Positions 17,393 to 27,450 of a DNA stretch of 36,908 nucleotides are shown here, piece by piece. The notes beneath the pieces were generated by a model. That model searched no databases, was not told where the DNA came from, and worked only from the letters and a program-made list of their open reading frames with translations. Every line of letters begins with the position of its first letter. Within the stretch, counting starts at the first letter, position 1. The translations under genes and the position numbers were made by a program. Source of the DNA: Chloroflexota bacterium (lineage in GTDB: Bacteria; Chloroflexota; Limnocylindria; Limnocylindrales; CSP1-4). The DNA lies in the NCBI GenBank assembly GCA_025358515.1, contig JANYJG010000005.1:68779-105686 (forward strand). The letters run 5' to 3'.

Positions 17393-19930
17393 CTACAGCA
17401 GCGAATCTGGATCGACGTCGATCGACCAGGGGGCGCCCGGCGGCGGGTTGAGCAGTTCGACGGGGCGGTTGCCCCGCAGGACCACGTTCCAGCGCCAACG
17501 GCCGGCACGACGGGCGATGTACGCCGGAGCAGGCCCGAGGATCGCTACGGGGATGCCTGCCCCGGCCGGAGCAGCCGAAACGGCGGCGTGTCGCAGACGA
17601 TCGGCCATTGCCGCGGCCTCGTGCTCGGCAGCCAGATGATCGGGCAGACCGACGGTCAGTTTGATCAGACGGCCATAGGGCGGCGAACCGAAGCGTCGGC
17701 GAATCTCCAGCTCAGCGTCATAGAACGAAGCCGCGTCGCCGCTTTCCACAGCCCGGATCGCGGGATGCTCCGGCTGGTAGGTCTGAATAATCGCCAGACC
17801 TGGCTTGTCTCCCCTGCCCGCTCGGCCCACGGCCTGAGTAAGCAGCTGGAACGTCCGCTCGGCGGCGCGCTCGTCGGGCAGGTTGAGGGCCACGTCCGCG
17901 GAAACCACGCCGACGAGTGTCACCTCGGGAATATCCAGGCCCTTGGCCACCAGGCTGGTACCGACGAGGACGTCCAGGCGGCCCTCGGAAAAGGCATCGA
18001 GGACCCTCTGCAGCGAGCCCTTTTGCTCGGCCACGTCGCGGTCCAGCCGGCCCACCCGCAGGTCCGGGAAAGCGGCCTTGACCTCCTCCTCCACGCGCTG
18101 CGTGCCGCCGCCCAGGTACCGGATGCGGGGTGAGCGGCATTCGGGGCAGCGGGTGGCCAGGGGCGAAGCGGTACCGCAGTGATGACACCGGAGCGTGATG
18201 CCGGCCTGGTGGAAGACGAGGCTGCGCTCGCATTCAGGGCAGCGCTGAACGTGCCCGCAATCGCGGCATAGAACGACCGAGGCCGTGCCTCGTCGGTTCA
18301 TCACAAGGATTGCCCGCTCACCGGCCGGCAGCGCCGCCAGCGCGGCGTGCAACGCACCGGAAAGCAGGCCGCGATTTCCGCCGGCCAGCTCGGCCCGGAG
18401 GTCCACGACAACGACCCGGGGCGGCGCGCCGCTGGGGCGCTCCGGCAGGACGGCGTGACGGTAGGCGCCAAACCGGACGCGGCCGACGCTCTCCACCGAC
18501 GGTGTCGCGCTGCCTAGAACCACCGCCGCCCCCGCCAGACGGGCCAGGGCCAGGGCCGCATCGCGGGCCTGCAACCGCGGCGTTCGGTCGCTCTTGTACG
18601 CGGCTTCGTGTTCCTCGTCAACCACGATCAGGCCCACGTCGGCGAGCGGCGCGGTCAGAGCCAGTCGCGTGCCCACCACTATGTCCGCCCCGCCGGCACG
18701 GATTCGGCGCCACTCGTCGGCGCGCTCACCCTCCGACAGACCCGAGTGCAGCATGGCTATCTCCGCGTCCAGGTCGGCGCGGAGCCGATCCACCAGCGGC
18801 ATCGCCAGGGCGATCTCCGGCACGAGGATGAGGGCTGGCCGGCCCGCGGCAATGGTTTCGGCGATGGCTTCCGCATACACGGCAGTCTTGCCGGAGCCTG
18901 TCACGCCCTCGAGGAGTAGCGGCGTTGCGTCGCGACCTCGCATTGCGGTCAGGATTGCCGCCAGAGCCGCCTGCTGAGGGGCCGTGAGATCCGAGCCCTC
19001 CGGCCGGGTTCCCCGCCGGCCGGCTCGCCGCTTCTCCAGCGGACGGCGCGGTCGCTGCCTGACCTCCGCCGCCACCAGCCCTCGGCGAATGAGGCCCGTG
19101 GCAGTACCGGGGCCGTGGCGCTCCGAGGCTACGGCGCCCGCAAGCCCGCCGGCGTCGGCAGCCGCGAGGTCCGCCAGAAGCGCCCGCTGCCGCGGCCCCA
19201 GCCGCCCGGCCGGGAGCCGCCCGGCAGGCACCGGCGCAGAGCCCGCGGCCACCGCCCTGCCCTCGTCGGACAGCGTCAGCCAGCGCTCGTAGCGCGGACC
19301 CGCGGCCGCCGCCGTCAACGTCCATTCCAGCCTGACCAGGCCCCGGGCCGCCATTCCGCGGAGCCGGCGAAGCAGCGGCGCCCGTCCCTCGTCGCCCGCG
19401 AGATCCCGCACCGATCGCGGCCCGTTGGCCAGCCGGTCTCGAATAGCCTCCTCTGCCGCGTCTACCGGTTGAGCTGCGAGCACCGTCTCGGTCTGATCCG
19501 ATGGCAGCCATTCGGCCATCAGCTCCAACCGTTCGAGCATTCCGGGCGGCAACATCGAACGCAGCACCGCCGCCGGCGGGGCCAGGTATTCCTGGGAGAT
19601 CCAGCGCGCGAAACCGAGCGACAAGGGCGGCAGTAGCGGGCCGTCCGCCCGGACTCGGGCCAAGACCGGTTTGGCCGCGATTGCTGGGTCGACCTCGGCA
19701 GATCCCAGGACCACGCCTAGCGCCTGTCGACCTCGCCCGAACTCCACCAGCACGGCCTCGCCGGCCGCGATGCCGGCCAGCCGGGGCGGGACCAAATATG
19801 TGTAGGTTCGCGAGGCGCCTGGTGCGTCAACCGCCACTTCAATGGCCTGCTCCTCACCGACCTGGCCGGCCGGTGCCTGCGAGAGGTCCACCAGGTCCAG
19901 ATCGAGAGTCGGATCGAGATCGTCGGCCAT
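17393..19930 (-). CDS. priA: Primosomal protein N' (PriA helicase)
   Basis: LLLEGVTGSGKTAVYAEAIAETIAAGRPALILVPEIAL; VDEEHEAAYKSDRTPRLQARDAAL; zinc-binding CRDCGHVQRCPECERSLVFH...CHHCGTASPLATRCPECRS. Confidence 0.96.
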   Translation of the reverse strand: MADDLDPTLDLDLVDLSQAPAGQVGEEQAIEVAVDAPGASRTYTYLVPPRLAGIAAGEAVLVEFGRGRQALGVVLGSAEVDPAIAAKPVLARVRADGPLLPPLSLGFARWISQEYLAPPAAVLRSMLPPGMLERLELMAEWLPSDQTETVLAAQPVDAAEEAIRDRLANGPRSVRDLAGDEGRAPLLRRLRGMAARGLVRLEWTLTAAAAGPRYERWLTLSDEGRAVAAGSAPVPAGRLPAGRLGPRQRALLADLAAADAGGLAGAVASERHGPGTATGLIRRGLVAAEVRQRPRRPLEKRRAGRRGTRPEGSDLTAPQQAALAAILTAMRGRDATPLLLEGVTGSGKTAVYAEAIAETIAAGRPALILVPEIALAMPLVDRLRADLDAEIAMLHSGLSEGERADEWRRIRAGGADIVVGTRLALTAPLADVGLIVVDEEHEAAYKSDRTPRLQARDAALALARLAGAAVVLGSATPSVESVGRVRFGAYRHAVLPERPSGAPPRVVVVDLRAELAGGNRGLLSGALHAALAALPAGERAILVMNRRGTASVVLCRDCGHVQRCPECERSLVFHQAGITLRCHHCGTASPLATRCPECRSPRIRYLGGGTQRVEEEVKAAFPDLRVGRLDRDVAEQKGSLQRVLDAFSEGRLDVLVGTSLVAKGLDIPEVTLVGVVSADVALNLPDERAAERTFQLLTQAVGRAGRGDKPGLAIIQTYQPEHPAIRAVESGDAASFYDAELEIRRRFGSPPYGRLIKLTVGLPDHLAAEHEAAAMADRLRHAAVSAAPAGAGIPVAILGPAPAYIARRAGRWRWNVVLRGNRPVELLNPPPGAPWSIDVDPDSLL

Positions 19931-19958
19931 CGCTTAGAGCCTTCCGCCCGCAGAACTC

Positions 19959-20606
19959 CTAAACAGTCACCGGACGGCGCGACTCGCGTCGCTCCTCGTG
20001 GGTGATGATCGCCTCGATCCGCTCCGCGGTATGGTCCACGCGGTCCTCTTCGTTCAGGACAACATAGTCGTAGTCGTCCTTGCGAGCCAACTCGATAGCG
20101 GCGTTTCGCTGCCGGACTTCGAGCTGTTCGTCAGACTCGGTGCGCCTGTCCCGAAGATGGTGAAAGAGCGTCTCAAGGGATGGCGGCACGACGAAGATCA
20201 GCAGAGCATCGGGCACCAACCCTTTGATCACCTGCGCGCCCTGGACGTCGATCTTGAGAATGGCGTGCTGGCGCCGCGCCAGCGCACTGCGCACGCCGGC
20301 CCTGGGCGTCCCGTACCAGTTGCCATGGACTTCATTCGCTTCCAGCAATTCGCCCGCGTCGCGGATGGCCAGGAACTGCTCCACGGTCAGGAAGTTGTAG
20401 CTCACGGCGTCGATCTCACCGTGCCGCCTGGCTCTGGTCGTGCACGTGACGACATAGTGATAAGGAGGCAGGTGGCGCCGCTCCTGGAGTGCGGCAATGA
20501 TCGTGTCCTTGCCGACCCCAGACGGTCCGGAGATGATCACCAGCATCGGATGCGGAGGGCCTGGCTCGTCGCCGGGCACTGCGCCGACGGTCGGGGTCGA
20601 GTTCAC
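19959..20606 (-). CDS. gmk: Guanylate kinase
   Basis: MLVIISGPSGVGKDTIIAALQER...YHYVVTCTTRARRHGEIDAVSYNFLTVEQFLAIRDAGELLEANEVHGNWYGTPR. Confidence 0.96.
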   Translation of the reverse strand: MNSTPTVGAVPGDEPGPPHPMLVIISGPSGVGKDTIIAALQERRHLPPYHYVVTCTTRARRHGEIDAVSYNFLTVEQFLAIRDAGELLEANEVHGNWYGTPRAGVRSALARRQHAILKIDVQGAQVIKGLVPDALLIFVVPPSLETLFHHLRDRRTESDEQLEVRQRNAAIELARKDDYDYVVLNEEDRVDHTAERIEAIITHEERRESRRPVTV

Positions 20607-21598
20607 TCGGTCTCGTCTCCACCGGCGGTACCGGCCGAACCCATTGCGGCAACGGGCGGCGCACTTACGCCGGACTGTGTGGCCAGAGGGGCCCGCAATG
20701 CCTCCAGCGTCGCCTCCAATTCGGGCGGAAGTGGTGCCGTCGCCCTGATCAGATGGCCATCGCCCGGTGCCTGAACCTCGATCCGCCAGCTGTGCAGGAA
20801 GAGCCGCGTCAGACCCTCCGGTCCGCGCCGAGACGTCCCCGTGCCGTAGACCGGGTCTCCCGCCAGGGGGTGGTCGATGGCCGCCAGATGGACCCGGATC
20901 TGATGAGTTCGACCCGTGATCAGGTCCAGTTCCAGGAGCGTCCAGCCGTGGAACCGCTCCTTGACTCGGTACCCGGTCACGGCCTCGCGGCCGTCCGGAA
21001 CCACGGCCATGCGGGTTCGGTGGTGCGGATCGCGTCCTATCGGGGCCTCCACGCGACCGGCAGTGGCCGCAACCGCTCCCTGAGCCAGTCCCAGATACGT
21101 CTTCTTGACGCCGCGAGCCTTGAGCTGGGCCATCAGGCTGGCCTGGGCGCGGTCGTTCTTGGCGACCATCAAGAGGCCGCTCGTGTCGCGGTCCAACCGA
21201 TGCACTATGCCGGGGCGTTGGACGCCGGCAATGCCGCCGTATTCGGTGTCCCGGGCGAGCAGCGCGTTTACGAGAGTCCCGTCCCAGTGGCCGGGTGCGG
21301 GATGGACGACCAGGCCCGCCGCCTTGTCGACGATGAGCATGTCCTCGTCCTCGTAGACGACGGACAGCGGGATCGCCTCCGGATTCAACTCCAGGGGCCT
21401 GGGATCGGGAACTTCCAGCTCCAGGATCGCCCCCGGGACTACGCCCTCGTTGGCCTTGAGGGCCTCACCGTTCATGGTCAGGAGACCCTCGACGATGAGT
21501 TTCTGGACGTAGCTGCGGGACAAACCGGAAGCATCGGCCACGAAACGATCGACGCGGCCTTCGGCGTTCTCGGGCACGGCCATAGTCAACGTCTTCAT
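20603..21598 (-). CDS. RluD-family rRNA pseudouridine synthase
   Basis: S4-like N-terminus; GIVHRLDRDTSGLLMVAKND; LITGRTHQIRVHLAAIDHPLAGDPVYG. Confidence 0.95.
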   Translation of the reverse strand: MKTLTMAVPENAEGRVDRFVADASGLSRSYVQKLIVEGLLTMNGEALKANEGVVPGAILELEVPDPRPLELNPEAIPLSVVYEDEDMLIVDKAAGLVVHPAPGHWDGTLVNALLARDTEYGGIAGVQRPGIVHRLDRDTSGLLMVAKNDRAQASLMAQLKARGVKKTYLGLAQGAVAATAGRVEAPIGRDPHHRTRMAVVPDGREAVTGYRVKERFHGWTLLELDLITGRTHQIRVHLAAIDHPLAGDPVYGTGTSRRGPEGLTRLFLHSWRIEVQAPGDGHLIRATAPLPPELEATLEALRAPLATQSGVSAPPVAAMGSAGTAGGDETE

Positions 21599-22227
21599 CA
21601 GACGACCGAACGATCGACGCTATCGCCGTTCGCAGCGCCGTTCGCAGCGTCGGCCGTGGTGGCGCCGTGAGTTGTTTCGCGGGATTGCAGGCGAGGCGTC
21701 ACGAACCACATCAGGATCATGAGAAGGATCGCTACGGTCACGGCCGAATCCGCGATGTTGAAGATGTACCAACGCCATGTCCCGATGCCGATGTCGGCGA
21801 AGTCGATGACATAGCCGAACTTGATCCGGTCGATGAAGTTGCCGGTGGCGCCACCGAGCAGAAGGCCCAAGGTAATCGTCAGCAGCCAGCTCCGGCCGCC
21901 CTGCCGCAGCTCTACGACGACCAGGACCAACGCCACCAGGATCGTCACCGCCGCAAAAACTGGCGCCGAACCCTGAAGCAGTCCGAAGAGCCCGCCGCCG
22001 TTGTGGATCAAGTCGATGCGGAGCCAGTCACCCACGACCTGCGTCGGCTGACCCTGTCCGAATCTTGGGTTGGCCACGACCCAGTTCTTGAGCAACTGGT
22101 CGCCGACCGCGATGGCCGCGGCGAGCAGCCCGAAAGCGAGCCATCTGACCGCTCGGTTGGGCGTCGCGTCGGCATTTCGTGCCGGTCCAGCCGGGAGTGT
22201 CGTTGGGTGCGTTTCGCTAGCGTCCAG
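21598..22227 (-). CDS. lspA: Lipoprotein signal peptidase (signal peptidase II); proposed CTG start at 22227
   Basis: FIDRIKFGYVIDFADIGIG...WYIFNIADSAVTVAI carries the LspA catalytic Asp motifs. The in-frame upstream extension LDASETHPTTLPAGPARNADATPNRAVRWLAFGLLAAAIAVGDQ restores TM1 and the conserved DQ..K. The track start at 22095 (TTG) truncates it. Confidence 0.9.
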   Translation of the reverse strand: MDASETHPTTLPAGPARNADATPNRAVRWLAFGLLAAAIAVGDQLLKNWVVANPRFGQGQPTQVVGDWLRIDLIHNGGGLFGLLQGSAPVFAAVTILVALVLVVVELRQGGRSWLLTITLGLLLGGATGNFIDRIKFGYVIDFADIGIGTWRWYIFNIADSAVTVAILLMILMWFVTPRLQSRETTHGATTADAANGAANGDSVDRSVV

Positions 22228-22258
22228 GGACTAGCCCTCCAATGGTGTTCCGGTAAGC

Positions 22259-25200
22259 CTAAGGGGCAACGGGCTTCCCTGCCAGGCAGATGGTTACGTT
22301 GCCCGAGTCGAGCTCAACGCTCAGACCCGTCCTGCCGTCCGCGATTGGGCCAAATGAGATGCGGCTGCGCGTCTCGACCTCCACGAAGCAGACGAACGGC
22401 TCCAGGGTTGCCTTCACGGCATCGGGCGCCTGAACCGATATCTGGACTTCGTCGTCCAGCTCGACGTTGGCGTCCTTTCGGGCATCTTGGATGGCACGCT
22501 GCAGCTCGCGAGCGTCGCCCTCGGCCCGTAACTGCGGCGTCAGTTCCGTGTCGATCACGACCACCAGGCCCTCGTGGTGGGCCACGGCGGTGCCAGGGCG
22601 CGGCGTCGCCATGACCTCCACCTCATCGGCCGCCAGCGTGACGCCCCCCATCCTGACCGAACCATCGGGCAGGAGCTCGAAACGGTTCTCGCGGGCCGCG
22701 GCCATCACTGCCGGGATTGCGGCCCCGAGCTTCTTGCCGATCTTGGGCAGAAGCGGTTTCACCCGCCGGTCGACGAGCTCCGATTCGTCGCCGATCAGGA
22801 CGATCTCCTTGATGTTGACCTCATCCTTGACCAGATCGAGCAGCGCATCGCGCTCGACCAATCGCTCCGCACCAGGTATCGCCAGCCACATCCGCGACAA
22901 GGGCTGACGAAGCTTGATACCGGCCTGACTTCGTAGAGTTCGTGCCAGGTCCACGATCCTCATGGCAACATCCATTGACTGCTGGAGCGCGCGGTCGTTG
23001 AGGTGCTTCAACTCTTCCGTCGGCCATACCGTCAGGTGGACGCTATCGGGCGCTCCCGGCACCGCGCCCGCCACCACCAGGTTCTGGTAGATGGCCTCGG
23101 TGAGGAACGGCATGATCGGGGCCGCGATACGCGCCAGGGCCACCAGCGTCGCATGCATCGTGGCGAAGGCGGCGGCCCGGTCCGTGGGATCCGCGCTTCG
23201 GGCAAAACGCTTGCGGGACCGGCGCAGGTACCAAGTCGAGAGATCCTCGATGAAACCGTCGATGGCTCGGGTGGCATCGAGGGCCTCGTATGCCTTCAGC
23301 CGCAGCTCTACTTCGTTGGCCAGCCGTGCAACTCGCGCCAGGATCCAGCGGTCCAGGGGTCCGCGTTCAGCCACCGTCGGCGCGGGCTGGTTGGGCTCCC
23401 AGTCGGCCTGCCGAGCGTAGGTTACGAAGAATGAGTACACGTTCCAGAGGACCAGCAGCCGCCGGCGTGCCTCGTCCGCAGCGTGCCAGCCGAAGAGGAT
23501 GTTGTCCTCCGGCCGGGCGTTGGCGAACATCCAGCGCATGACATCCACGCCCATTCGATCCGCGGCCTCGTCAAACTCGATGGCGTTGCCCGCACTTTTG
23601 TGCATCGGGCGGCCGTCTTCGCCAAAGACGAGGGCGTAGCCAAAGAGAGTCTTGAAGGGCGACTCACGGCGGAGGACGGTACCCATCGCCAGCAGCGAAT
23701 AGAACCAGTTGCGGAACTGCCCCGGAAAGCTCTCCGTAACGAAGTCCGCCGGGAACCACTGCTTCCAGAATTCGGGGTCCTCGCGGTAGTGCATCGTCGA
23801 GAAAGGCACGATGCCCGCGTCCAGCCACGGATTGCCGACATCGGCGATGCGCGATACGGGCTTGCCGCAGCCGGAGCAGCGGATCTTCACGGCGTCGATG
23901 TAGGGCCGGTGCGGAGTGTGGCCCTGGAACTCGTCCCAACCCTCCATGGCCAGCTCGGCCAGCTCCTCGCGGCTGCCCGCGACGGTGACCCCGCCGCAAT
24001 CGGCGCAGTCGTAGATCGGCAGCGCCAAACCCCAGTAGCGTTTCTTGCTGATCATCCAATCGTGCATGTTCACGAGCCAGTCCAGCTCGCGTTCGTAGCC
24101 GAAGCCGGGGATCCATTTGATCCCGTCGACCGATTCCATGATCTGGTAGCGCAGGCTGGCGTCTACCTGTGCCTTGGTCAGCTGACCGCGCGGAACGTCG
24201 TAAACGGGGCCCATGCTGATGAACCACTCGTCCACGAGGCGGAAGACCAGGGGCATACCGCACCGCCAGCAATGCGGGTAGCGGTGGGTGATCGTCTCCA
24301 GGCGGTAGAAGCGGTGCTTGTGCTTGAGCGACTCGAGAACCGGCTCCGCTACGTCGCGCACGTCCCGACCGGAAAGGGCGCCGAAGCCCGGGAGGACGAC
24401 GCCGTTCTCGTCCAGCGGCGCGATCATCGGCAGGCCCAACGACTTGCCCAGGGCGAAGTCCTCCGTGCCGCAGCCGGGCGCGATGTGGACGATGCCCGTT
24501 CCCTCGTCCTCGCCAACTTGATCCCAAACGACCACGCGATGCTCGTACGGAGCGCCCGCAGGGCCGGCCTGAGCGCCGTCGGCGTGGGCGCCTGCGGTGG
24601 CAACACCCGCGAACGCCGCCTGAACGGCCGGCAACTCGTCAAACGGGCCCGCATATCGCCAGCCCGCCAGGTCGCGTCCAAACTTCTCCTCGACGATCTG
24701 GAACGGCCCTACCAGAGCTTGCTTGAGCGTGCCCCGGCCCAGCCAGAAAATATCGTCGCCCTGTCTGACCTTCACGTAGCGCAGATTCTCTCCGACTGCC
24801 GCGGCGACGTTGGATGTCAGCGTCCAGGGCGTCGTGGTCCAGACCAGCAGTGCCTCGCCGGGCCTGTCCAGCAGTGGGAAGCGGACCGTCAGGCCGGGGT
24901 CTTCGCGATCGGCATAACCCTCGGTCATCTCGTGCTGGCTGATGCCGGTCCCACAGCGAGCGCACCACGGCATCGTGTCGTGGCCCTTGTATAACCAGCC
25001 GCGGCGGTGGCACTCGGCCAGGAACGACCAGATGAGGTAGTTGTTCTCGTTGGAGAAGGTGAAGTAGCTGCCGCCCACGTCGGGCATGCCCAGGCGCCCG
25101 ACCAGCATCTCAGCCGTGTCGGTGACAGGCCCGTTCGCGCCCGCGATCGTGACCTGCTTGGCGGGGTCATCTGCCAGTTCCTCGCCCAGACGCCGCAGAT

Positions 25201-25645
25201 CGTGCGGATCGTTCCAGTCCATCCACATGCCCAGGCGGATCGACTGCTCCGTCTGGCGCGCGGCATATGTGAGCACTCGCTGCTTGCACAGGCTCACGAA
25301 TTCGGCGATTCCGTAGCTCTCGATGTCGCGCTTGCTGGTAAAGCCCAGGTCCCGCTCGACATTGACTTCAACCCACAAGCCTTGACAATCGAAGCCGTTC
25401 TGGTAGCGCTGGTCGCGGCCCTGCATCGCCCAGAATCGCTGGAATAGGTCTTTGTACGAGCGGCCCCAGGCATGGTGAACGCCCATCGGGTTGTTGGCAG
25501 TTATCGGACCGTCGAGGAAGCTCCACCGCTCATGGCCGGCGTTCTGGGCCCGCAGACGCGCGAACGTCTTGCGCTCGCGCCACAGATTCAGGATCTCGTG
25601 TTCCTGGGCGACTAGATCTGGCTTGGAGCCGGTAGGTCGGAACAT
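22259..25645 (-). CDS. ileS: Isoleucyl-tRNA synthetase (long form with divergent class I signatures)
   Basis: 1128 aa; NGFDCQGLWVEVNVERDLGFTSKRDIESYGIAEFV, editing-domain VWTTTPWTLTSNVAAAVGE, GRPMHKSAGN in place of KMSKS, anticodon-binding C-terminus. Confidence 0.93.
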   Translation of the reverse strand: MFRPTGSKPDLVAQEHEILNLWRERKTFARLRAQNAGHERWSFLDGPITANNPMGVHHAWGRSYKDLFQRFWAMQGRDQRYQNGFDCQGLWVEVNVERDLGFTSKRDIESYGIAEFVSLCKQRVLTYAARQTEQSIRLGMWMDWNDPHDLRRLGEELADDPAKQVTIAGANGPVTDTAEMLVGRLGMPDVGGSYFTFSNENNYLIWSFLAECHRRGWLYKGHDTMPWCARCGTGISQHEMTEGYADREDPGLTVRFPLLDRPGEALLVWTTTPWTLTSNVAAAVGENLRYVKVRQGDDIFWLGRGTLKQALVGPFQIVEEKFGRDLAGWRYAGPFDELPAVQAAFAGVATAGAHADGAQAGPAGAPYEHRVVVWDQVGEDEGTGIVHIAPGCGTEDFALGKSLGLPMIAPLDENGVVLPGFGALSGRDVRDVAEPVLESLKHKHRFYRLETITHRYPHCWRCGMPLVFRLVDEWFISMGPVYDVPRGQLTKAQVDASLRYQIMESVDGIKWIPGFGYERELDWLVNMHDWMISKKRYWGLALPIYDCADCGGVTVAGSREELAELAMEGWDEFQGHTPHRPYIDAVKIRCSGCGKPVSRIADVGNPWLDAGIVPFSTMHYREDPEFWKQWFPADFVTESFPGQFRNWFYSLLAMGTVLRRESPFKTLFGYALVFGEDGRPMHKSAGNAIEFDEAADRMGVDVMRWMFANARPEDNILFGWHAADEARRRLLVLWNVYSFFVTYARQADWEPNQPAPTVAERGPLDRWILARVARLANEVELRLKAYEALDATRAIDGFIEDLSTWYLRRSRKRFARSADPTDRAAAFATMHATLVALARIAAPIMPFLTEAIYQNLVVAGAVPGAPDSVHLTVWPTEELKHLNDRALQQSMDVAMRIVDLARTLRSQAGIKLRQPLSRMWLAIPGAERLVERDALLDLVKDEVNIKEIVLIGDESELVDRRVKPLLPKIGKKLGAAIPAVMAAARENRFELLPDGSVRMGGVTLAADEVEVMATPRPGTAVAHHEGLVVVIDTELTPQLRAEGDARELQRAIQDARKDANVELDDEVQISVQAPDAVKATLEPFVCFVEVETRSRISFGPIADGRTGLSVELDSGNVTICLAGKPVAP

Positions 25646-25734
25646 GGTCCTCGGTCTTCGTGCACGGGCGGTGCTCGGGCGGCAATCGGCCTGGTTGGTT
25701 CACTATCGTACTTAACTGCGGGTGGCTGCGGCCG

Positions 25735-27450
25735 TCAGACCTTCTCCGTGACCCGATACTCCAGGTACCGGCCGGTCAGCAAGCGAGTCTGCGCGTCCAG
25801 TGCCGGCAGGTTCGTGAACACGATCCCGACCACCGGCAGACACAGCCACTGCAGCCACGACACCAGCCTCATTCCGATCCCCCACTCGGCCGGTCGCGGC
25901 GGGGCCAGCTGATCTTCTATGAAGATCAGAACCAGAAGCGAGGAAAAGGCCCCGGTCAGCAGCCAGGCCGCGAAGACGGGCAGGTTCTGTCCCATCACCG
26001 ACGGGCGGAACGAGTCGTTGAGGATCAGCGGCAGGTTCGCCCCGAACAACATGATGAACGGCGCGATGGCCCAGTTTATGTGGTCCAGCCAGAGCGATAG
26101 CAGCCGCGAAACGCGCATCCGAAGCGGAATCTCAGAGTGCCGCATGGCATTGTCGATGAAGAACGGAATGTCGGTCACGCCCCATGCCCAGCGCCGGATC
26201 TGGACGTATTGCTGCACCAGACTGCGCGGATAGGTACGCGCCCGAACGGCGTCGCCGTACATCGGGATGAAGAGCGGCACCGCGCGGAATTGGCCGTTGA
26301 AGTGGAAGAAGCTCTTCCAGTAGAAGCGGCTGTCCTCTGGAATCGCGTCCGTGGCCCAGTAGTCGACCTCATGGACTGTCTGCAGAGAAACGGCGTACGA
26401 GCTGAAGCTGACCAGGCGTTCGGGCGTCAAATGGCGCCACATCTGGATGTGAGTCGAGCCCACGGCCACGAGCCGCACCGGTAGCGGGCACTGCCACAGG
26501 TTGTTGTGGAACATCGGCACCGGCTGATACAACCGCCGATAGCGGTCCTCCTCGGTGGCGAAAATGTAGGTGAGGTAGCCGAAGTACTGGGGGTGAACTC
26601 GATAGTCGGAGTCGAGGTCGGTGACGATGACTTTCGCGGGGTCGAAGCCAAGGCGGGCGAGCTCGCCGTACAGCCAGCGGCCGCCGTACGCCATCGCGCT
26701 CGACTTGCCCACCACGACGCCGGGTTCAAGCGGATCGAGGATGTGGAAGAAGTGGAGGAACTTGTCGCCGAACACATCGCGCAACCGGGCGACGTTCTCG
26801 CGGCCCTGGAGATCCGTCTCACGGGTGATGATCGCGACCATCCGCAAGTCGCGCGGATAGTCCGACTCGGCCAAGGCCCGGACGGTCTGGTACAGCTTCT
26901 CGTACGGCTCCGTATATGTCGGGACGAGGGCAACGTGCCACAGCTGGCGTGGATCCGGAATCTCCTGGCCTGAGGCGAGCAGCTTCTCCAGGCCGCGCCT
27001 TTCTTCGATCAGGCGACGCAGCTCGCGCCGGCCGCCCCGGGCCTCAATGCGCTTGCCTGAAGCCCCAAAGGTGTCCGCCCGAACGCGGACCGCATCGATC
27101 AAGCCCGCGAGTTCGTCGAATCGACCCTGCGGATCGGACAAAGAGAAGGCCTTCTGGCGCCAGTCGATGGCCATGACGCGGCGGATACGCCGGAACGAGA
27201 CGGCAACGCTGACGGACAGCTCCACTGCGCGCCACAGCCAGTAGAAGTCGAAGCTCAGCACGAACAGGCCAACGAGCCATGGGTAGCGCAGCGACACGGG
27301 GATCGGCGCGAGGATCAGGATCCACGTTACCAGGCCGGGGATGATCTCAAGCGCCCGGAGCCCGATTCGGTCGGCCAACCGCCGGGCGGGAACCTCCGCC
27401 GGCTCTACCGGCCGGACCGCCGAGGAATCCCGATCCTCGGCTTCATTCAC
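25735..27450 (-). CDS. Membrane glycosyltransferase, GT2-like
   Basis: N- and C-terminal TM helices; VIVTDLDSDYRVHPQYFGYLTYIF; YVQIRRWAWGVTDIPFFI (QxxRW-like motif). Confidence 0.75.
   Translation of the reverse strand: MNEAEDRDSSAVRPVEPAEVPARRLADRIGLRALEIIPGLVTWILILAPIPVSLRYPWLVGLFVLSFDFYWLWRAVELSVSVAVSFRRIRRVMAIDWRQKAFSLSDPQGRFDELAGLIDAVRVRADTFGASGKRIEARGGRRELRRLIEERRGLEKLLASGQEIPDPRQLWHVALVPTYTEPYEKLYQTVRALAESDYPRDLRMVAIITRETDLQGRENVARLRDVFGDKFLHFFHILDPLEPGVVVGKSSAMAYGGRWLYGELARLGFDPAKVIVTDLDSDYRVHPQYFGYLTYIFATEEDRYRRLYQPVPMFHNNLWQCPLPVRLVAVGSTHIQMWRHLTPERLVSFSSYAVSLQTVHEVDYWATDAIPEDSRFYWKSFFHFNGQFRAVPLFIPMYGDAVRARTYPRSLVQQYVQIRRWAWGVTDIPFFIDNAMRHSEIPLRMRVSRLLSLWLDHINWAIAPFIMLFGANLPLILNDSFRPSVMGQNLPVFAAWLLTGAFSSLLVLIFIEDQLAPPRPAEWGIGMRLVSWLQWLCLPVVGIVFTNLPALDAQTRLLTGRYLEYRVTEKV

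Noticed and set aside
25646-25734. T-box leader for ileS
   Set aside because: The intergenic space is under 100 bp and lacks a recognisable T-box sequence or specifier stem.
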